Numbered from the stretch's first letter, positions 1 through 8,422 are shown. The stretch: DNA of 11,845 bases from an uncultured Rhodospirillales bacterium (GCA_903928045.1 CAIYPH010000095.1:1-11845); one strand, 5' to 3'. Notes: generated by a model from the letters alone, not told the origin. Numbers and translations are program-made.

Positions 1-525
1 GACCGCGGCGAGCAAGGCCGATGCCGCATCGCGGCCATGACAGATCATGCCGTGATTGGCCAGCAGGCAAGCGGTGCGGCCGTGCAGCGCCGTCACCGCA
101 AGCGCCGCGAGTTCCGCCGTGCCGAACAGGGCGTAGGGGGCGAGGCGCACGTCATCACCGCCGAACTGGGCGATATCGTAGTGGAACGCCGGCAGGCCTC
201 GCCCGAGCGCGCCGAGGGCGGTGCAGCAATCGGCATGGGTGTGCACGATCACCTGCGCGCGTGAGTCGGCACGGTAGATCTCGGCGTGCATTTGCCATTC
301 CGAGGAGGGGGCGATGCGGCCCTTATGCGCGCCAGCGAAATCCATCCGCACGAGGGCATCGGGGTCCACCGTATCGCCGCGCACGCCGGTGGGGGTGATG
401 AGCATCCCCTCGCCCAGGCGGGCGCTGACATTGCCGGAACTGCCGACGTTGAGGCCGCGGGCGCAGACTTCGCGGTAAAGCCAGGTGACCTGCTGGCGCA
501 GGGCCGCCGCCTTCTCCTTCCCCAT
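1..525 (-). CDS. Class II aldolase/adducin family protein (3' end beyond window)
   Basis: The visible part gives the first 175 residues of a zinc-dependent class II aldolase/adducin-family protein, the family of L-fuculose-phosphate aldolase and L-ribulose-5-phosphate 4-epimerase. Seen: an N-terminal GSSGNVSAR phosphate-loop-type motif (residues 28-36), an ITPTGV segment (43-48), a Glu in SSEWQMH (E76) at the place of the family's catalytic acid, the zinc-ligand pair HTH (H95, H97), and a later His in ANHGM (H158) fitting the third zinc ligand. All expected metal ligands are present, so it looks active. Members usually have 210-260 residues, so perhaps 40-80 C-terminal residues lie outside the window. 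The ATG at 525 shares one base with the TGA of the upstream amidase gene (TGATG), so translation is probably coupled. The substrate cannot be told; it could be a sugar-phosphate aldolase, epimerase or decarboxylase. The family call is firm. Confidence 0.9.
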   Translation of the reverse strand, partial: MGKEKAAALRQQVTWLYREVCARGLNVGSSGNVSARLGEGMLITPTGVRGDTVDPDALVRMDFAGAHKGRIAPSSEWQMHAEIYRADSRAQVIVHTHADCCTALGALGRGLPAFHYDIAQFGGDDVRLAPYALFGTAELAALAVTALHGRTACLLANHGMICHGRDAASALLAAV

Positions 526-1973
526 CAGCCCCCCTCCGGGACTACGCCCGGCCGCGGGTCAATGGGCAACAGGCGGTCCAGCCCGCTTTCGCGCTCGAAA
601 ATCACCGCCGCCGAAATCGCCATCGCCTCGCCGCGGGCGGGGGCGATGAGTTGCAGGCCGACCGGGCGGCCGTGGCGGTCAAAGCCGCAGGGCAGGCTGA
701 GGGCCGGGCAACTGGTGAGCGTGATCGCCGAGGTCAGCGCCGAGCCGGCGATGTAGTTGGTGAGCTTCACGCCATCCACCTCGGTGCGGGCGCGCAGTGC
801 GACGTCCCAGGCCGGGGTGGCGCTGCCGGGGGTGACGAGGAGGTCATAGGTCTCGAAGAAGGCGGCGAAGCGGCGATACATCGCGGCACGTTCGCGCTCG
901 GCCCAGGCGTAGCGCGAGGCGGTTTGCGCCAGGCCCTGCTCGGTGTTCCAGATGATGTCGGGCTTGATGAGGTCACGATGGGCGGCGATGCGCGGCTCGT
1001 TGGCGACCACGAAGTGGTGCGAGCGCAAAGCGAGGAACACGTCCTCCACCGGGCCAAGCTCGGGATAGGCCTCCTCGACGATGCAGCCGGCGGCCTCGAA
1101 ATGGCGCATCGCGGCGGCACAAATTTCGCGGGTTTCGCGCTCGACCGGCAGACGGCCGCCGTAATTGGTGGTGAAGGCGATGCGGCGGGGTTTGCGCGGG
1201 TTGAGGGCGGCGTCGAGGAAGGGTGCGGCCGGGGCGTCGAAGGTCATCGGGTCCTGCGGGCACAGCCCGGCCATGGTGTCGAGGAAGAGCGCGAGATCGG
1301 CGGCATTGCGCGCCATCGGGCCTTCGACGGAAAGCGGGGAGAAAAGGTTGTCGGCACTGCCCCGCGTCACCCGGCCTGGCGAGGGGCGGATGCCGACCAC
1401 GGAGCACAGCGTGGCGGGGCCGCGCAGCGAACCGCCATGGTCGGAGCCCTGAGCCAGCCAGGCCTCGCCGGTGGCGAGTGCCACCGCGCCTCCACCGGTG
1501 GAGCCGCCGCAGGTGAGCGCGGTGTTCCAGGGGTTCAGGGTGCGGCCGAACACCTCGTTGAAGGTGTTCCCCCCAGCCCCGAACTCGGGGGTGTTGGACT
1601 TGGCGATGACGATGCCGCCCTTACGCTCGATGCGCTCCACCAGCGGGTGGGAGCGGGTGGGCACATGATCCTTGTAGATCGGCGAGCCATAGGTGGTGCG
1701 CACCCCGGCAACGTCCGCGAGGTCCTTGATGACGACGGGGAGACCGGCGAGCCAGCCCGGCTCGCCTTCTGCCTCGCGGCGATGCCCGGCCATGAGGGTC
1801 TTAGCGTGGTCGCGGGCGCGGTCGAGGCAAAGGGTTGGGAGCGCGTTCACCGCGGGTTCTACCGCCGCGATGCGGGCGGCGGCGGCGTCGATGAGGTCGA
1901 GCGGGGAGATTTCGCCGCGGCGGAGCGCGGCGACGGCTTGGTTGGCGGTAAGGCGGATCAGCTCGGTGGTCAT
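525..1973 (-). CDS. Amidase signature family hydrolase
   Basis: A 482-residue amidase of the amidase-signature family, which hydrolyses carboxamides with a Ser-cisSer-Lys triad. Seen: Lys in VVIKDL (K83), cis-Ser in CGGSTGGG (S158), and the nucleophile Ser in GSDHGGSLRGPA (S182), in the correct order and spacing. The length is normal for stand-alone amidases, and no signal peptide is visible. The start is supported by AAGGAG at 1982-1987, eight bases before the ATG. A GatA role in the Glu-tRNA(Gln) amidotransferase is unlikely because gatB and gatC are not adjacent and the gene sits with a class II aldolase-family gene. That context suggests small-molecule catabolism of an amide or carbamoyl compound, with the product passed to the aldolase-family enzyme; this is an inference. 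The gene diverges from nagZ. Confidence 0.93.
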   Translation of the reverse strand: MTTELIRLTANQAVAALRRGEISPLDLIDAAAARIAAVEPAVNALPTLCLDRARDHAKTLMAGHRREAEGEPGWLAGLPVVIKDLADVAGVRTTYGSPIYKDHVPTRSHPLVERIERKGGIVIAKSNTPEFGAGGNTFNEVFGRTLNPWNTALTCGGSTGGGAVALATGEAWLAQGSDHGGSLRGPATLCSVVGIRPSPGRVTRGSADNLFSPLSVEGPMARNAADLALFLDTMAGLCPQDPMTFDAPAAPFLDAALNPRKPRRIAFTTNYGGRLPVERETREICAAAMRHFEAAGCIVEEAYPELGPVEDVFLALRSHHFVVANEPRIAAHRDLIKPDIIWNTEQGLAQTASRYAWAERERAAMYRRFAAFFETYDLLVTPGSATPAWDVALRARTEVDGVKLTNYIAGSALTSAITLTSCPALSLPCGFDRHGRPVGLQLIAPARGEAMAISAAVIFERESGLDRLLPIDPRPGVVPEGG

Positions 1974-2075
1974 GGCGCGCGCTCCTTGTGGGTGGGATGA
2001 GGCGTCGCGGTCGGGGCGGCGTCAAGGGTGGCCGGCGGCATGGACGGCCGGGCCGGCGGCTTTTACCTTTGCGTC
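1974..2075. promoter_or_regulatory. Divergent intergenic region between amidase and nagZ
   Basis: This 102-bp gap separates the minus-strand amidase from plus-strand nagZ and must hold the 5' signals of both units. No convincing -35/-10 pair can be named by eye. A 10-base direct repeat, GGCCGGCGGC, occurs at 2030-2039 and 2051-2060, a 21-base period. A short T-rich stretch (2061-2070) lies just before the nagZ ATG. If nagZ started upstream at GTG 2028 or ATG 2040, most of this would be coding. Confidence 0.4.
1982..1987 (-). promoter_or_regulatory. Ribosome binding site of the amidase gene
   Basis: AAGGAG on the minus strand, eight bases upstream of the ATG at 1973. This is a strong Shine-Dalgarno match and fixes the amidase start. 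Confidence 0.7.
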
Positions 2076-3080
2076 ATGTCCCACGCTCCGAAAGCCGCGA
2101 TTCTCGGCATTGCCGGTCCTCGCCTCACGGCGGAGGAGGCGGCGCTGTTTCGGCGTCTGCCGCCTGCCGGGGTGATCCTGTTTCGCCGCAATGTCGAAGA
2201 CCCATCGCAGTTGCGCGCGTTGACGGCCGAGTTGCGGCGGGTGCTGCCAAAGGGCGCTTGCCTGATGGTGGACCAGGAGGGCGGGCGCGTCGCGCGGTTG
2301 CGGCCGCCGCACTGGGGCGTGCATCCGCCGGCGGGGACCATCGGGGAGCTGTTCAGGCGCGATCCTGCGGCCGGGCTGCGGGCAGCGTTCCTCACCGGGG
2401 CCCTGATCGGCATCGACTGTATGGATGTGGGCCTCGATACCGTCTGCGCCCCGGTGCTCGATCTCCGCGTGCCCGGCGCCAGTGACGTGATTGGCGACCG
2501 GGCCTATGGGGCGGAGCCGCTGGAGGTGGCGCGGCTGGCCCGTGCGGTGGCGGCGGGGCTGCTGGCGGCGGGGGTGCAGCCGGTCGGCAAGCATGCGCCC
2601 GGGCATGGGCGGGCGTCGGTGGATAGCCATCTCGCGCTGCCGACGGTGGAGGCCAATGATCTGGTGGCTGACCTTGCACCCTTCGCGGCCAATGCCGATC
2701 TGCCATGGATGATGACCGCCCATATCGTCTACCGTGCTTGGGATGCGCAGCGCCCGGCCACCCTCTCGCCGGTGGTGATCGGCGAGGTGATCCGCGGGCG
2801 GGCGGGATTCCGGGGGGTGCTGACCTCGGATGATCTCGCCATGGAGGCGCTGAGCGGCACGCCGGCGGAGCGCGCCACGCGGGCGTTGGCGGCGGGCTGC
2901 GATATCGCGCTCTATTGCCCCGGCGGCATCGCGGAGAATGCGGCGGTGCTGGAGGCGGTCCCTTCCCTCACCCAAGCGGCCGAATCGCGGCTCGCGGCGG
3001 CGCGGGGGGTCGCGCGGCGGCGGCGTTTGGCGCTAGACCCGGTTGGCCTTCGGGCGGAACGGGACGGATTGGGCATTTGA
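2076..3080 (+). CDS. nagZ: Beta-N-acetylhexosaminidase (glycoside hydrolase family 3)
   Basis: NagZ is a cytoplasmic family-3 glycosidase that removes N-acetylglucosamine from 1,6-anhydro-muropeptides during peptidoglycan recycling. In many bacteria its product also signals beta-lactamase induction. Seen over 334 residues: AILGIAGP at the N-terminus, the substrate-binding sequence DQEGGRVAR, the family signature KHAPGHG (172-178) followed by DSH (183-185), which carries the mobile-loop Asp/His pair, and TSDDLAMEAL, in which D252 is the likely nucleophile. There is no signal peptide, as expected. The ATG at 2076 was chosen because homologues begin close to the AILGIAGP segment. It lacks a good Shine-Dalgarno sequence, whereas GTG 2028 and ATG 2040 are in frame and AAGGG at 2024-2028 precedes the latter, so a 12-residue extension is possible. 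It is the first gene of the housekeeping unit. Confidence 0.93.
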   Translation: MSHAPKAAILGIAGPRLTAEEAALFRRLPPAGVILFRRNVEDPSQLRALTAELRRVLPKGACLMVDQEGGRVARLRPPHWGVHPPAGTIGELFRRDPAAGLRAAFLTGALIGIDCMDVGLDTVCAPVLDLRVPGASDVIGDRAYGAEPLEVARLARAVAAGLLAAGVQPVGKHAPGHGRASVDSHLALPTVEANDLVADLAPFAANADLPWMMTAHIVYRAWDAQRPATLSPVVIGEVIRGRAGFRGVLTSDDLAMEALSGTPAERATRALAAGCDIALYCPGGIAENAAVLEAVPSLTQAAESRLAAARGVARRRRLALDPVGLRAERDGLGI

Positions 3081-3808
3081 TCGACATCATTCTCTCACTG
3101 GTCGCCGCGGTGCTCGCGATCACGCTGCACGAGGCGGCGCATGGCTATGCGGCGCTGGCGATGGGCGACAGCACGGCGCGCGAGGCCGGGCGCCTGTCGC
3201 TCAATCCGCTCGTGCACGTCGATCGCATCGGCACCATCGTACTGCCGCTGTTCCTGGCGGTGAGCCAGTTGGCGACGAGGGGGCGGATCGCCTTCATGTT
3301 CGGCTGGGCCAAGCCGGTGCCGGTGGCGGCCTGGCGGTTCCGCAATCCGCGCCGGGGGATGATGGTGGTGGCGGCGGCGGGGCCCGGCATGAACTTCCTG
3401 CTCGCCTTCGCCGCCACCGTGGTGCTGGTGGCGACCCATACCGATGGCGGGTTCGATGACGGCAGCATGGCCGTCGCCTTCGCGCTCGCCTTCATCCAGG
3501 TGAATATCGGGCTCGGCCTATTCAACCTGCTGCCCATCCCGCCGCTCGACGGCGGGCGGGTGGTGGTGGGGCTGCTGCCGGAGGCGCTGGCGGCGCGTTG
3601 GGCGAAGCTCGAAAAATACGGCGTGCTGATCGTGCTGCTGTTCGTTTTCATCGTGCCGGAGATGTCGCGCGATCTTGGCTGGAAGTTCGACCCCGTGGGC
3701 GCCGCGCTCAACGGGCTGATGCCATGGCTGCTCGATCTCGACCTGCGCGCCGCGCTGTGGACGGTGCTGCGCGCGGCGGATCTGCTGGCGGCCCTCGGGA
3801 TCGGCTGA
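3077..3808 (+). CDS. Site-2 protease family (M50) membrane metalloprotease
   Basis: A polytopic membrane protein of 243 residues from the M50 site-2 protease family, the short form without a PDZ domain. Seen: the zinc motif HEAAH (18-22) inside the first membrane segment, a GPGMNF segment starting another hydrophobic stretch, and the second zinc motif NLLPIPPLDGG with the third ligand Asp at residue 158. All three metal ligands are present. Hydrophobic segments fall near residues 4-28, 95-117, 133-158 and 180-195. No ATG lies near the expected N-terminus. TTG at 3077 puts HExxH where homologues have it and overlaps the nagZ stop by four bases (TTGA), suggesting translational coupling. Its stop is one base before scpA. 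Related short M50 proteases recur near scpAB in other proteobacteria, but the natural substrate is not known to me. Confidence 0.88.
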   Translation: MIDIILSLVAAVLAITLHEAAHGYAALAMGDSTAREAGRLSLNPLVHVDRIGTIVLPLFLAVSQLATRGRIAFMFGWAKPVPVAAWRFRNPRRGMMVVAAAGPGMNFLLAFAATVVLVATHTDGGFDDGSMAVAFALAFIQVNIGLGLFNLLPIPPLDGGRVVVGLLPEALAARWAKLEKYGVLIVLLFVFIVPEMSRDLGWKFDPVGAALNGLMPWLLDLDLRAALWTVLRAADLLAALGIG

Positions 3809-3809
3809 G

Positions 3810-4593
3810 ATGAGCGGCGCGGTTACCGCCCTGCCCGCCAATGACACGCCGCTCGGCGCCGAGGCGCTGCTGCTGCATCTCGATGGGTTCGACGGGCCGC
3901 TCGACCTGCTGCTGGACCTCGCGCGCGCCCAGAAAGTGGACCTCGCGCGCATCTCCATCCTCGCGCTGGTGGACCAGTATCTTGCGGTGATCGAGGGGGC
4001 GCGGCGCATCCGGCTGGAACTCGCGGCCGATTGGCTGGTGATGGCGGCCTGGCTCACCTGGCTGAAATCCCGCCTGCTGCTGCCGCTCGGCCTCACCGCG
4101 GCCGATGAGGGCGAGGCGGCGGCCGAGGTGCTGGCGGCCCGCCTGCGGGATTTGCAGGCGATGCGCGCCGCGGCGGCCTGGCTCGGGGCGCGGCCGCAAT
4201 TGGGCCAGGAGGTGTTCGCCCGCGGCGCGCCAGAGGATTTCGCGGAGACCGACCGCTCCGGCCTGTCGCTCGATATGCCCGCCCTGATGCGCGCCTATAT
4301 GGCCGCCCTGCGGCGCGGCACGCGGCACAAGCAGTACCGCCCGGCGCGGATTTCGCTGTGGGGGGTGAAGGACGCGCTGGCCCGCCTCGCCGTGCTGCTG
4401 GGCAGCCTGCCCGACTGGTCCGCGCTCGACCAGTTCCTGCCGGAGACGCTGGGTGGCCCGCTGGAGCGCCGCGCGGCGTTGGCGAGCACGCTGATCGCCA
4501 CGCTTGAGATGGCCCGCGCCGGCACCATCCGCATGCGCCAGGAGGCGGCGTTCGGGCCGATTCTGGTGCGCGGGCAGCTGAGCGAGGCACAGG

Positions 4594-4613
<20 letters not shown>
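3810..4613 (+). CDS. scpA: Segregation and condensation protein A
   Basis: ScpA is the kleisin subunit of the Smc-ScpAB condensin, linking the two Smc heads and carrying the ScpB dimer to compact and segregate the chromosome. Seen over 267 residues: the N-terminal family signature FDGPLDLLLDL (27-37), followed by KVDLARISI and DQYL, which form the helical Smc-neck-binding region; a middle stretch rich in charged and Ala/Leu residues; and a C-terminal part ending ...GPILVRGQLSEAQDEPDDE, which fits the winged-helix cap that binds Smc. The length is normal. The start lies one base after the M50 stop and the end overlaps scpB, so it is inside an operon. The identity is secure. Confidence 0.95.
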
Positions 4614-5190
<577 letters not shown>

Positions 5191-5254
5191 CCGGTTTCCC
5201 CTTCGCCCGGTTTCCTGCTAGCAGACAACCCCTTGGGATTGGGGCCTTTGGCTG

Positions 5255-5692
5255 ATGTTTGATTTCGCCTGGTCGGAACTTGCGATCATCGGTGTCGTCG
5301 CCCTCGTGGCGATCGGCCCGAAAGACATGCCGGTCGCCATCCGTACGGTGACGGGGATGGTGAAGAAGGCCCGCAAGATGGCCTCCGAATTCCAGACCCA
5401 TGTCGATGAGATGGTGAAGGAAGCCAATCTCGACGGGGTGAAGGACCAGCTCAACGAGCTCCGCAACTTCGACATCAAGAGCGAGTTGGAAAAGGCGGTG
5501 GACCCTGATGGGACCATCCGCGACACCTTCTCCACCAACCCCTTCGATACCGCGACCGGCAGCAGCGCCACGCCCGCCGCCGAGATTCGCTGGGAGCGGC
5601 CGGCCATGGGCCCGCCCGCCTTCATTCCGCCCGAGATCGCCGCGCCCCCCGCGCCGCCGGCGTTTGTCCCACCCGACACTGTGCGCCGTTGA
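5255..5692 (+). CDS. tatB: Sec-independent translocase protein TatB
   Basis: TatB joins TatC in the receptor complex of the twin-arginine pathway, which exports folded proteins. Seen over 145 residues: a short N-terminal membrane helix (about 7-20) beginning MFDFAWSEL with Glu at position 8, typical of TatB, the IGPKDMP hinge (20-26), an amphipathic Lys/Arg-rich helix (about 28-60), further helical sequence to about 85, and a Pro/Ala-rich tail (about 110-143). E8, the length and the long tail favour TatB over TatA. The ATG at 5255 has only a weak upstream G-rich stretch. The usual partner tatA is not next to it: the 64 bases before it are too short to hold one. The stop TGA overlaps a possible TTG start of tatC. 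Confidence 0.92.
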   Translation: MFDFAWSELAIIGVVALVAIGPKDMPVAIRTVTGMVKKARKMASEFQTHVDEMVKEANLDGVKDQLNELRNFDIKSELEKAVDPDGTIRDTFSTNPFDTATGSSATPAAEIRWERPAMGPPAFIPPEIAAPPAPPAFVPPDTVRR

Positions 5693-5703
5693 GTTCGCCC
5701 CCC

Positions 5704-6486
5704 ATGGCCGAGACCGAAAAAGTCGATCACATCGACGACAAGCCGATGCCGCTGATGGAACACCTGCTGGAGCTGCGCACGCGGCTGATGTGGTCGGTGA
5801 TCGCCTTCGTCATCGCGTTCATCGCCTGCTACCACTACTCCGGGCAGATCTACCTCTTCCTCGCCCAGCCGCTGGCGGACGTGTTCCGCGAGAACGGCGA
5901 GGCGCGCAAGATGATCTACACCTCGCTGACCGAGGCGTTTTTCACCTACATGAAGGTGGCGGCCTTCGGCGCGGCGTTCTTCTCCTTCCCGGTGGTGGCC
6001 GGGCAGTTGTGGATGTTCGTGGCGCCGGGCCTCTATCGCTCGGAGAAGAAGGCGATCCTGCCCTTCCTGGTGGCGACGCCGGTGCTGTTCGTGCTCGGCG
6101 CCTCCGTGGTGTATTATTTCGTCATTCCCGTGGCCTGGAAGTTCTTCATCGGATTCGAAATCCCGGCCTCCGGCAATGGCTTGCCGATCGAGTTGCAGCC
6201 GAAGATCGGCGAGTATCTCGACCTGGTGATGAAGCTGATCCTGGCGTTCGGCGTGGCCTTCCAGTTGCCGGTGGCGCTGTCGCTGATGGCCAAGGTGGGG
6301 ATCGTGACCTCCGCCGGGCTCAAGAAATTCCGCCGCTACGCCGTCGTGGTGATGACGGTGATCGCCGCCGTGCTGGCGCCGCCTGACCCCGGCAGCATGA
6401 TCATGCTCGCGGTGCCGCTGATGGCGCTCTACGAGATTTCCATCATCGCCGCCCGCTTCGTCGAACCAAAGCCCACCGAGGAGTGA
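5704..6486 (+). CDS. tatC: Sec-independent translocase protein TatC
   Basis: TatC is the six-helix inner-membrane protein that recognises the twin-arginine signal peptide. Seen over 260 residues: the cytoplasmic N-terminal signature MEHLLELRTRL (18-28) with E23 and R25 matching the signal-binding residues; the periplasm-facing stretch TEAFFTYMKVAAF; QLWMFVAPGLYRSEKK, whose Glu matches the second cytoplasmic signal-peptide site; and helices around 29-45, 84-105, 121-143, 172-198, 212-229 and 233-250. DPGS before the last helix is also typical. Two starts are possible: ATG at 5704 (used here) or TTG at 5689, which overlaps the tatB stop as TTGA and adds five residues. Neither has a clear Shine-Dalgarno sequence. 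The stop is four bases before the next gene. Confidence 0.95.
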   Translation: MAETEKVDHIDDKPMPLMEHLLELRTRLMWSVIAFVIAFIACYHYSGQIYLFLAQPLADVFRENGEARKMIYTSLTEAFFTYMKVAAFGAAFFSFPVVAGQLWMFVAPGLYRSEKKAILPFLVATPVLFVLGASVVYYFVIPVAWKFFIGFEIPASGNGLPIELQPKIGEYLDLVMKLILAFGVAFQLPVALSLMAKVGIVTSAGLKKFRRYAVVVMTVIAAVLAPPDPGSMIMLAVPLMALYEISIIAARFVEPKPTEE

Positions 6487-6490
6487 CCTC

Positions 6491-7132
6491 ATGACGCTGC
6501 GCATCGCTTGCCTGCACACTGTCGACAGCAACGTGCCCGTCTTCGAGGCGGCATCGCGCGGGCTTGACGTTGCGCTGTCGCATCGCGTGCGATCGGATCT
6601 GCTGTCGCGATCGGAGGCGGCGGGCGGGCTGACGGCGGAAATCCGCGACGAGGCGGCCGCGCTGCTGCGCGGCATGGCGGATGGGGTGGATGCGGTGCTG
6701 CTCACCTGCTCCACCGTCGGCCCCGCCGCCGAGCAGGCGGCGATCGGCGCCGGCATCCCGATCCTGCGGGTGGATGGCGCGCTGGCCAAGCAGGCCGTCG
6801 CGGCCGCTTCCACCGGCAGCAAGCGGGTGATCGCGCTCTGCGCGGTGCAGACCACGGTGGAGCCGACGCGCGTGCTGTTCGAGCGCGCCGCCGAGGGCAC
6901 CGGCGTTGCGATCGACATGCGCATCGCCGAGGGCGCCTGGGCCGCCTTGAAATCGGGCGACACTCCCGGCTATCACCGCCTGGTCGCCGAGGCCGCCGAT
7001 GCGCTCTATGCCGCCGGCGCCGATGTGATCGCGCTCGCCCAGGCCTCGATGGCCGGTGGCGCGGCGCTCTGCCGCAATGGCACCCCTTTGACCAGCCCCG
7101 CCGCCGGCCTCGCCGCGGCGGGCAAGGACTGA
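6491..7132 (+). CDS. Aspartate/glutamate racemase superfamily protein
   Basis: A 213-residue protein that looks like the Asp/Glu racemase superfamily, which also holds hydantoin racemases, maleate isomerases and arylmalonate decarboxylases. Seen: an N-terminal beta strand (LRIACLHT), the first active-site segment [11 protein letters not shown] with Cys73, a central [13 protein letters not shown] stretch, and the second-half segment [11 protein letters not shown] (178-188). Two-base racemases of this superfamily place a second catalytic Cys in this last position; here it reads Ala-Gln-Ala-Ser, so only one of the two cysteines is present. That argues against classic Cys/Cys amino-acid racemisation and for a different one-cysteine chemistry. 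GAGGAG at 6478-6483, seven bases before the ATG, fixes the start. The gene lies four bases after tatC and four bases before serS, so it is co-translated with housekeeping genes. Substrate unknown. Confidence 0.8.
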   Translation: MTLRIACLHTVDSNVPVFEAASRGLDVALSHRVRSDLLSRSEAAGGLTAEIRDEAAALLRGMADGVDAVLLTCSTVGPAAEQAAIGAGIPILRVDGALAKQAVAAASTGSKRVIALCAVQTTVEPTRVLFERAAEGTGVAIDMRIAEGAWAALKSGDTPGYHRLVAEAADALYAAGADVIALAQASMAGGAALCRNGTPLTSPAAGLAAAGKD

Positions 7133-7136
7133 TCCG

Positions 7137-8408
7137 ATGCATGATATCCGCATGATCCGCGCCGATGGCGCGGCCTTCGACGCTGCCTGCGCCCGCCGTG
7201 GCCTGGCACCCGCCGCCCCCGCCATTCTCGACCAGGACGCCGCCCGCCGCGCCGCGCAGACCGCGCTGCAGGAGAAGCAGGCGCGGCGCAATGCGCTGGC
7301 CAAGGAGATCGGCCAGGGCAAGCGCAGCGGCGCCGATACCTCGCCGCTGGAGGCCGAGGCGACCGCGCTGCGCGACGACATGGCGGCACTCGAGGCCGAG
7401 GCAGCTTCGCTCGACAAGACCATCTTCGACACGCTGGCGGCCATCCCGAACCTGCTGGACGCCGAGGTGCCAGATGGCGCCGACGAGCATTCCAATGTTG
7501 AGATCAAGCGCTGGGGCACGCCGCGCGAGATGGGCTTCACGCCGAAGCAGCATTTCGAGCTTGGCGAGGGGCTGGGGATGATGGATTTCGCCAATGCGGC
7601 GAAAATCGCCGGCGCCCGCTTCACCATCCTGCGCGGAAAGCTGGCGCGGCTGGAGCGCGCGCTCGGGCAGTTCATGATCGACCTGCATACCGGTGAGCAC
7701 GGCTATGAGGAGATCATCCCGCCGCTGATGGTGAACGACGCCTCGGTGTTCGGCACCAACAATTTGCCGAAATTCGCCGAGGATTTGTTCCGCACCACCG
7801 ATGGGCGCTGGCTGATTCCGACCGCCGAGGTGCCGCTGACGAACATGGCGGCCGGGGAGATCTACGCCGAGAAGGTGCTGCCACTGCGGATGACGGCGCT
7901 GACCGAATGCTTCCGCAGCGAGGCCGGCTCGGCCGGGCGGGATACGCGCGGCATGCTGCGCCAGCACCAGTTCCGCAAGGTGGAGATGGTCTCGATCAGC
8001 CATCCCGAGCACAGCGATGCCGAGCATGAGCGGATGACAAGCTGCGCCGAGAAGGTGCTGGAATTGCTGCAATTGCCCTATCGCCGCATGCTGCTCTGCG
8101 CCGGCGATACCGGGTTCGGCGCGGCGCGGACCTTCGATCTCGAAGTGTGGCTGCCGGGCCAGGGGATGTATCGCGAGATCTCCTCCTGCTCCAACATGCG
8201 CGCCTTCCAGGCCCGCCGCATGAACGCGCGCTTCCGGGCGGCTGACGGCAAGACGGTGAGCCAGGTGCACACCATGAACGGCTCCGGCATCGCCGTCGGC
8301 CGCGCGCTGATCGCAGTGATGGAGAACTATCAGCAGGCGGATGGCTCGATCCTGATCCCGCAGGTGCTGGGGCGCTATATGGGCGGGCTGACGCATATCT
8401 CGGCTTGA
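7137..8408 (+). CDS. serS: Serine-tRNA ligase
   Basis: Seryl-tRNA synthetase charges tRNA(Ser) and tRNA(Sec) with serine. Seen over 423 residues: an N-terminal antiparallel coiled-coil arm (about 30-105, Ala/Glu/Arg/Lys-rich with [14 protein letters not shown]) that grips the tRNA long arm; TAE (229-231), the serine-binding TxE motif; class II motif 2 TECFRSEAG (256-264) continuing to RQHQFRKVE; and motif 3 GSGIAVGR (382-389). The N-terminus MHDIRMIR is typical for alphaproteobacterial SerS, and AAGGA at 7124-7128 lies eight bases upstream. Length and motifs are complete. It ends the housekeeping unit; its TGA overlaps the ribosome binding site of the next, compositionally different gene. Confidence 0.98.
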   Translation: MHDIRMIRADGAAFDAACARRGLAPAAPAILDQDAARRAAQTALQEKQARRNALAKEIGQGKRSGADTSPLEAEATALRDDMAALEAEAASLDKTIFDTLAAIPNLLDAEVPDGADEHSNVEIKRWGTPREMGFTPKQHFELGEGLGMMDFANAAKIAGARFTILRGKLARLERALGQFMIDLHTGEHGYEEIIPPLMVNDASVFGTNNLPKFAEDLFRTTDGRWLIPTAEVPLTNMAAGEIYAEKVLPLRMTALTECFRSEAGSAGRDTRGMLRQHQFRKVEMVSISHPEHSDAEHERMTSCAEKVLELLQLPYRRMLLCAGDTGFGAARTFDLEVWLPGQGMYREISSCSNMRAFQARRMNARFRAADGKTVSQVHTMNGSGIAVGRALIAVMENYQQADGSILIPQVLGRYMGGLTHISA

Positions 8409-8412
8409 GGAG
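8407..8412 (+). promoter_or_regulatory. Ribosome binding site for the low-GC gene, overlapping the serS stop
   Basis: GAGGAG spans the last two bases of the serS stop codon (TGA 8406-8408) and lies ten bases before the ATG at 8423. It supports that ATG over an in-frame TTG at 8405. Confidence 0.55.
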
Positions 8413-8422
8413 TGCGTCACAG

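Noticed and set aside
1405..1440. His in place of the usual Thr/Ile in the amidase GSDxGGS motif, considered as an unusual active site
   Set aside because: The position is variable among amidases, and the nucleophile Ser, cis-Ser and Lys are all kept, so there is no reason to expect altered chemistry.
651..2000. Plus-strand open frame of 449 codons opposite the amidase gene
   Set aside because: Gly/Ala/Arg-rich translation without a domain. The amidase on the other strand has a full catalytic triad and a good ribosome binding site.
5218..6963. Long minus-strand open frame (581 codons) antisense to tatB, tatC and the racemase-like gene
   Set aside because: It is His/Arg/Gly-rich low-complexity sequence with no recognisable domain, lying entirely opposite well-identified genes. 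Such frames arise from high G+C codon bias.
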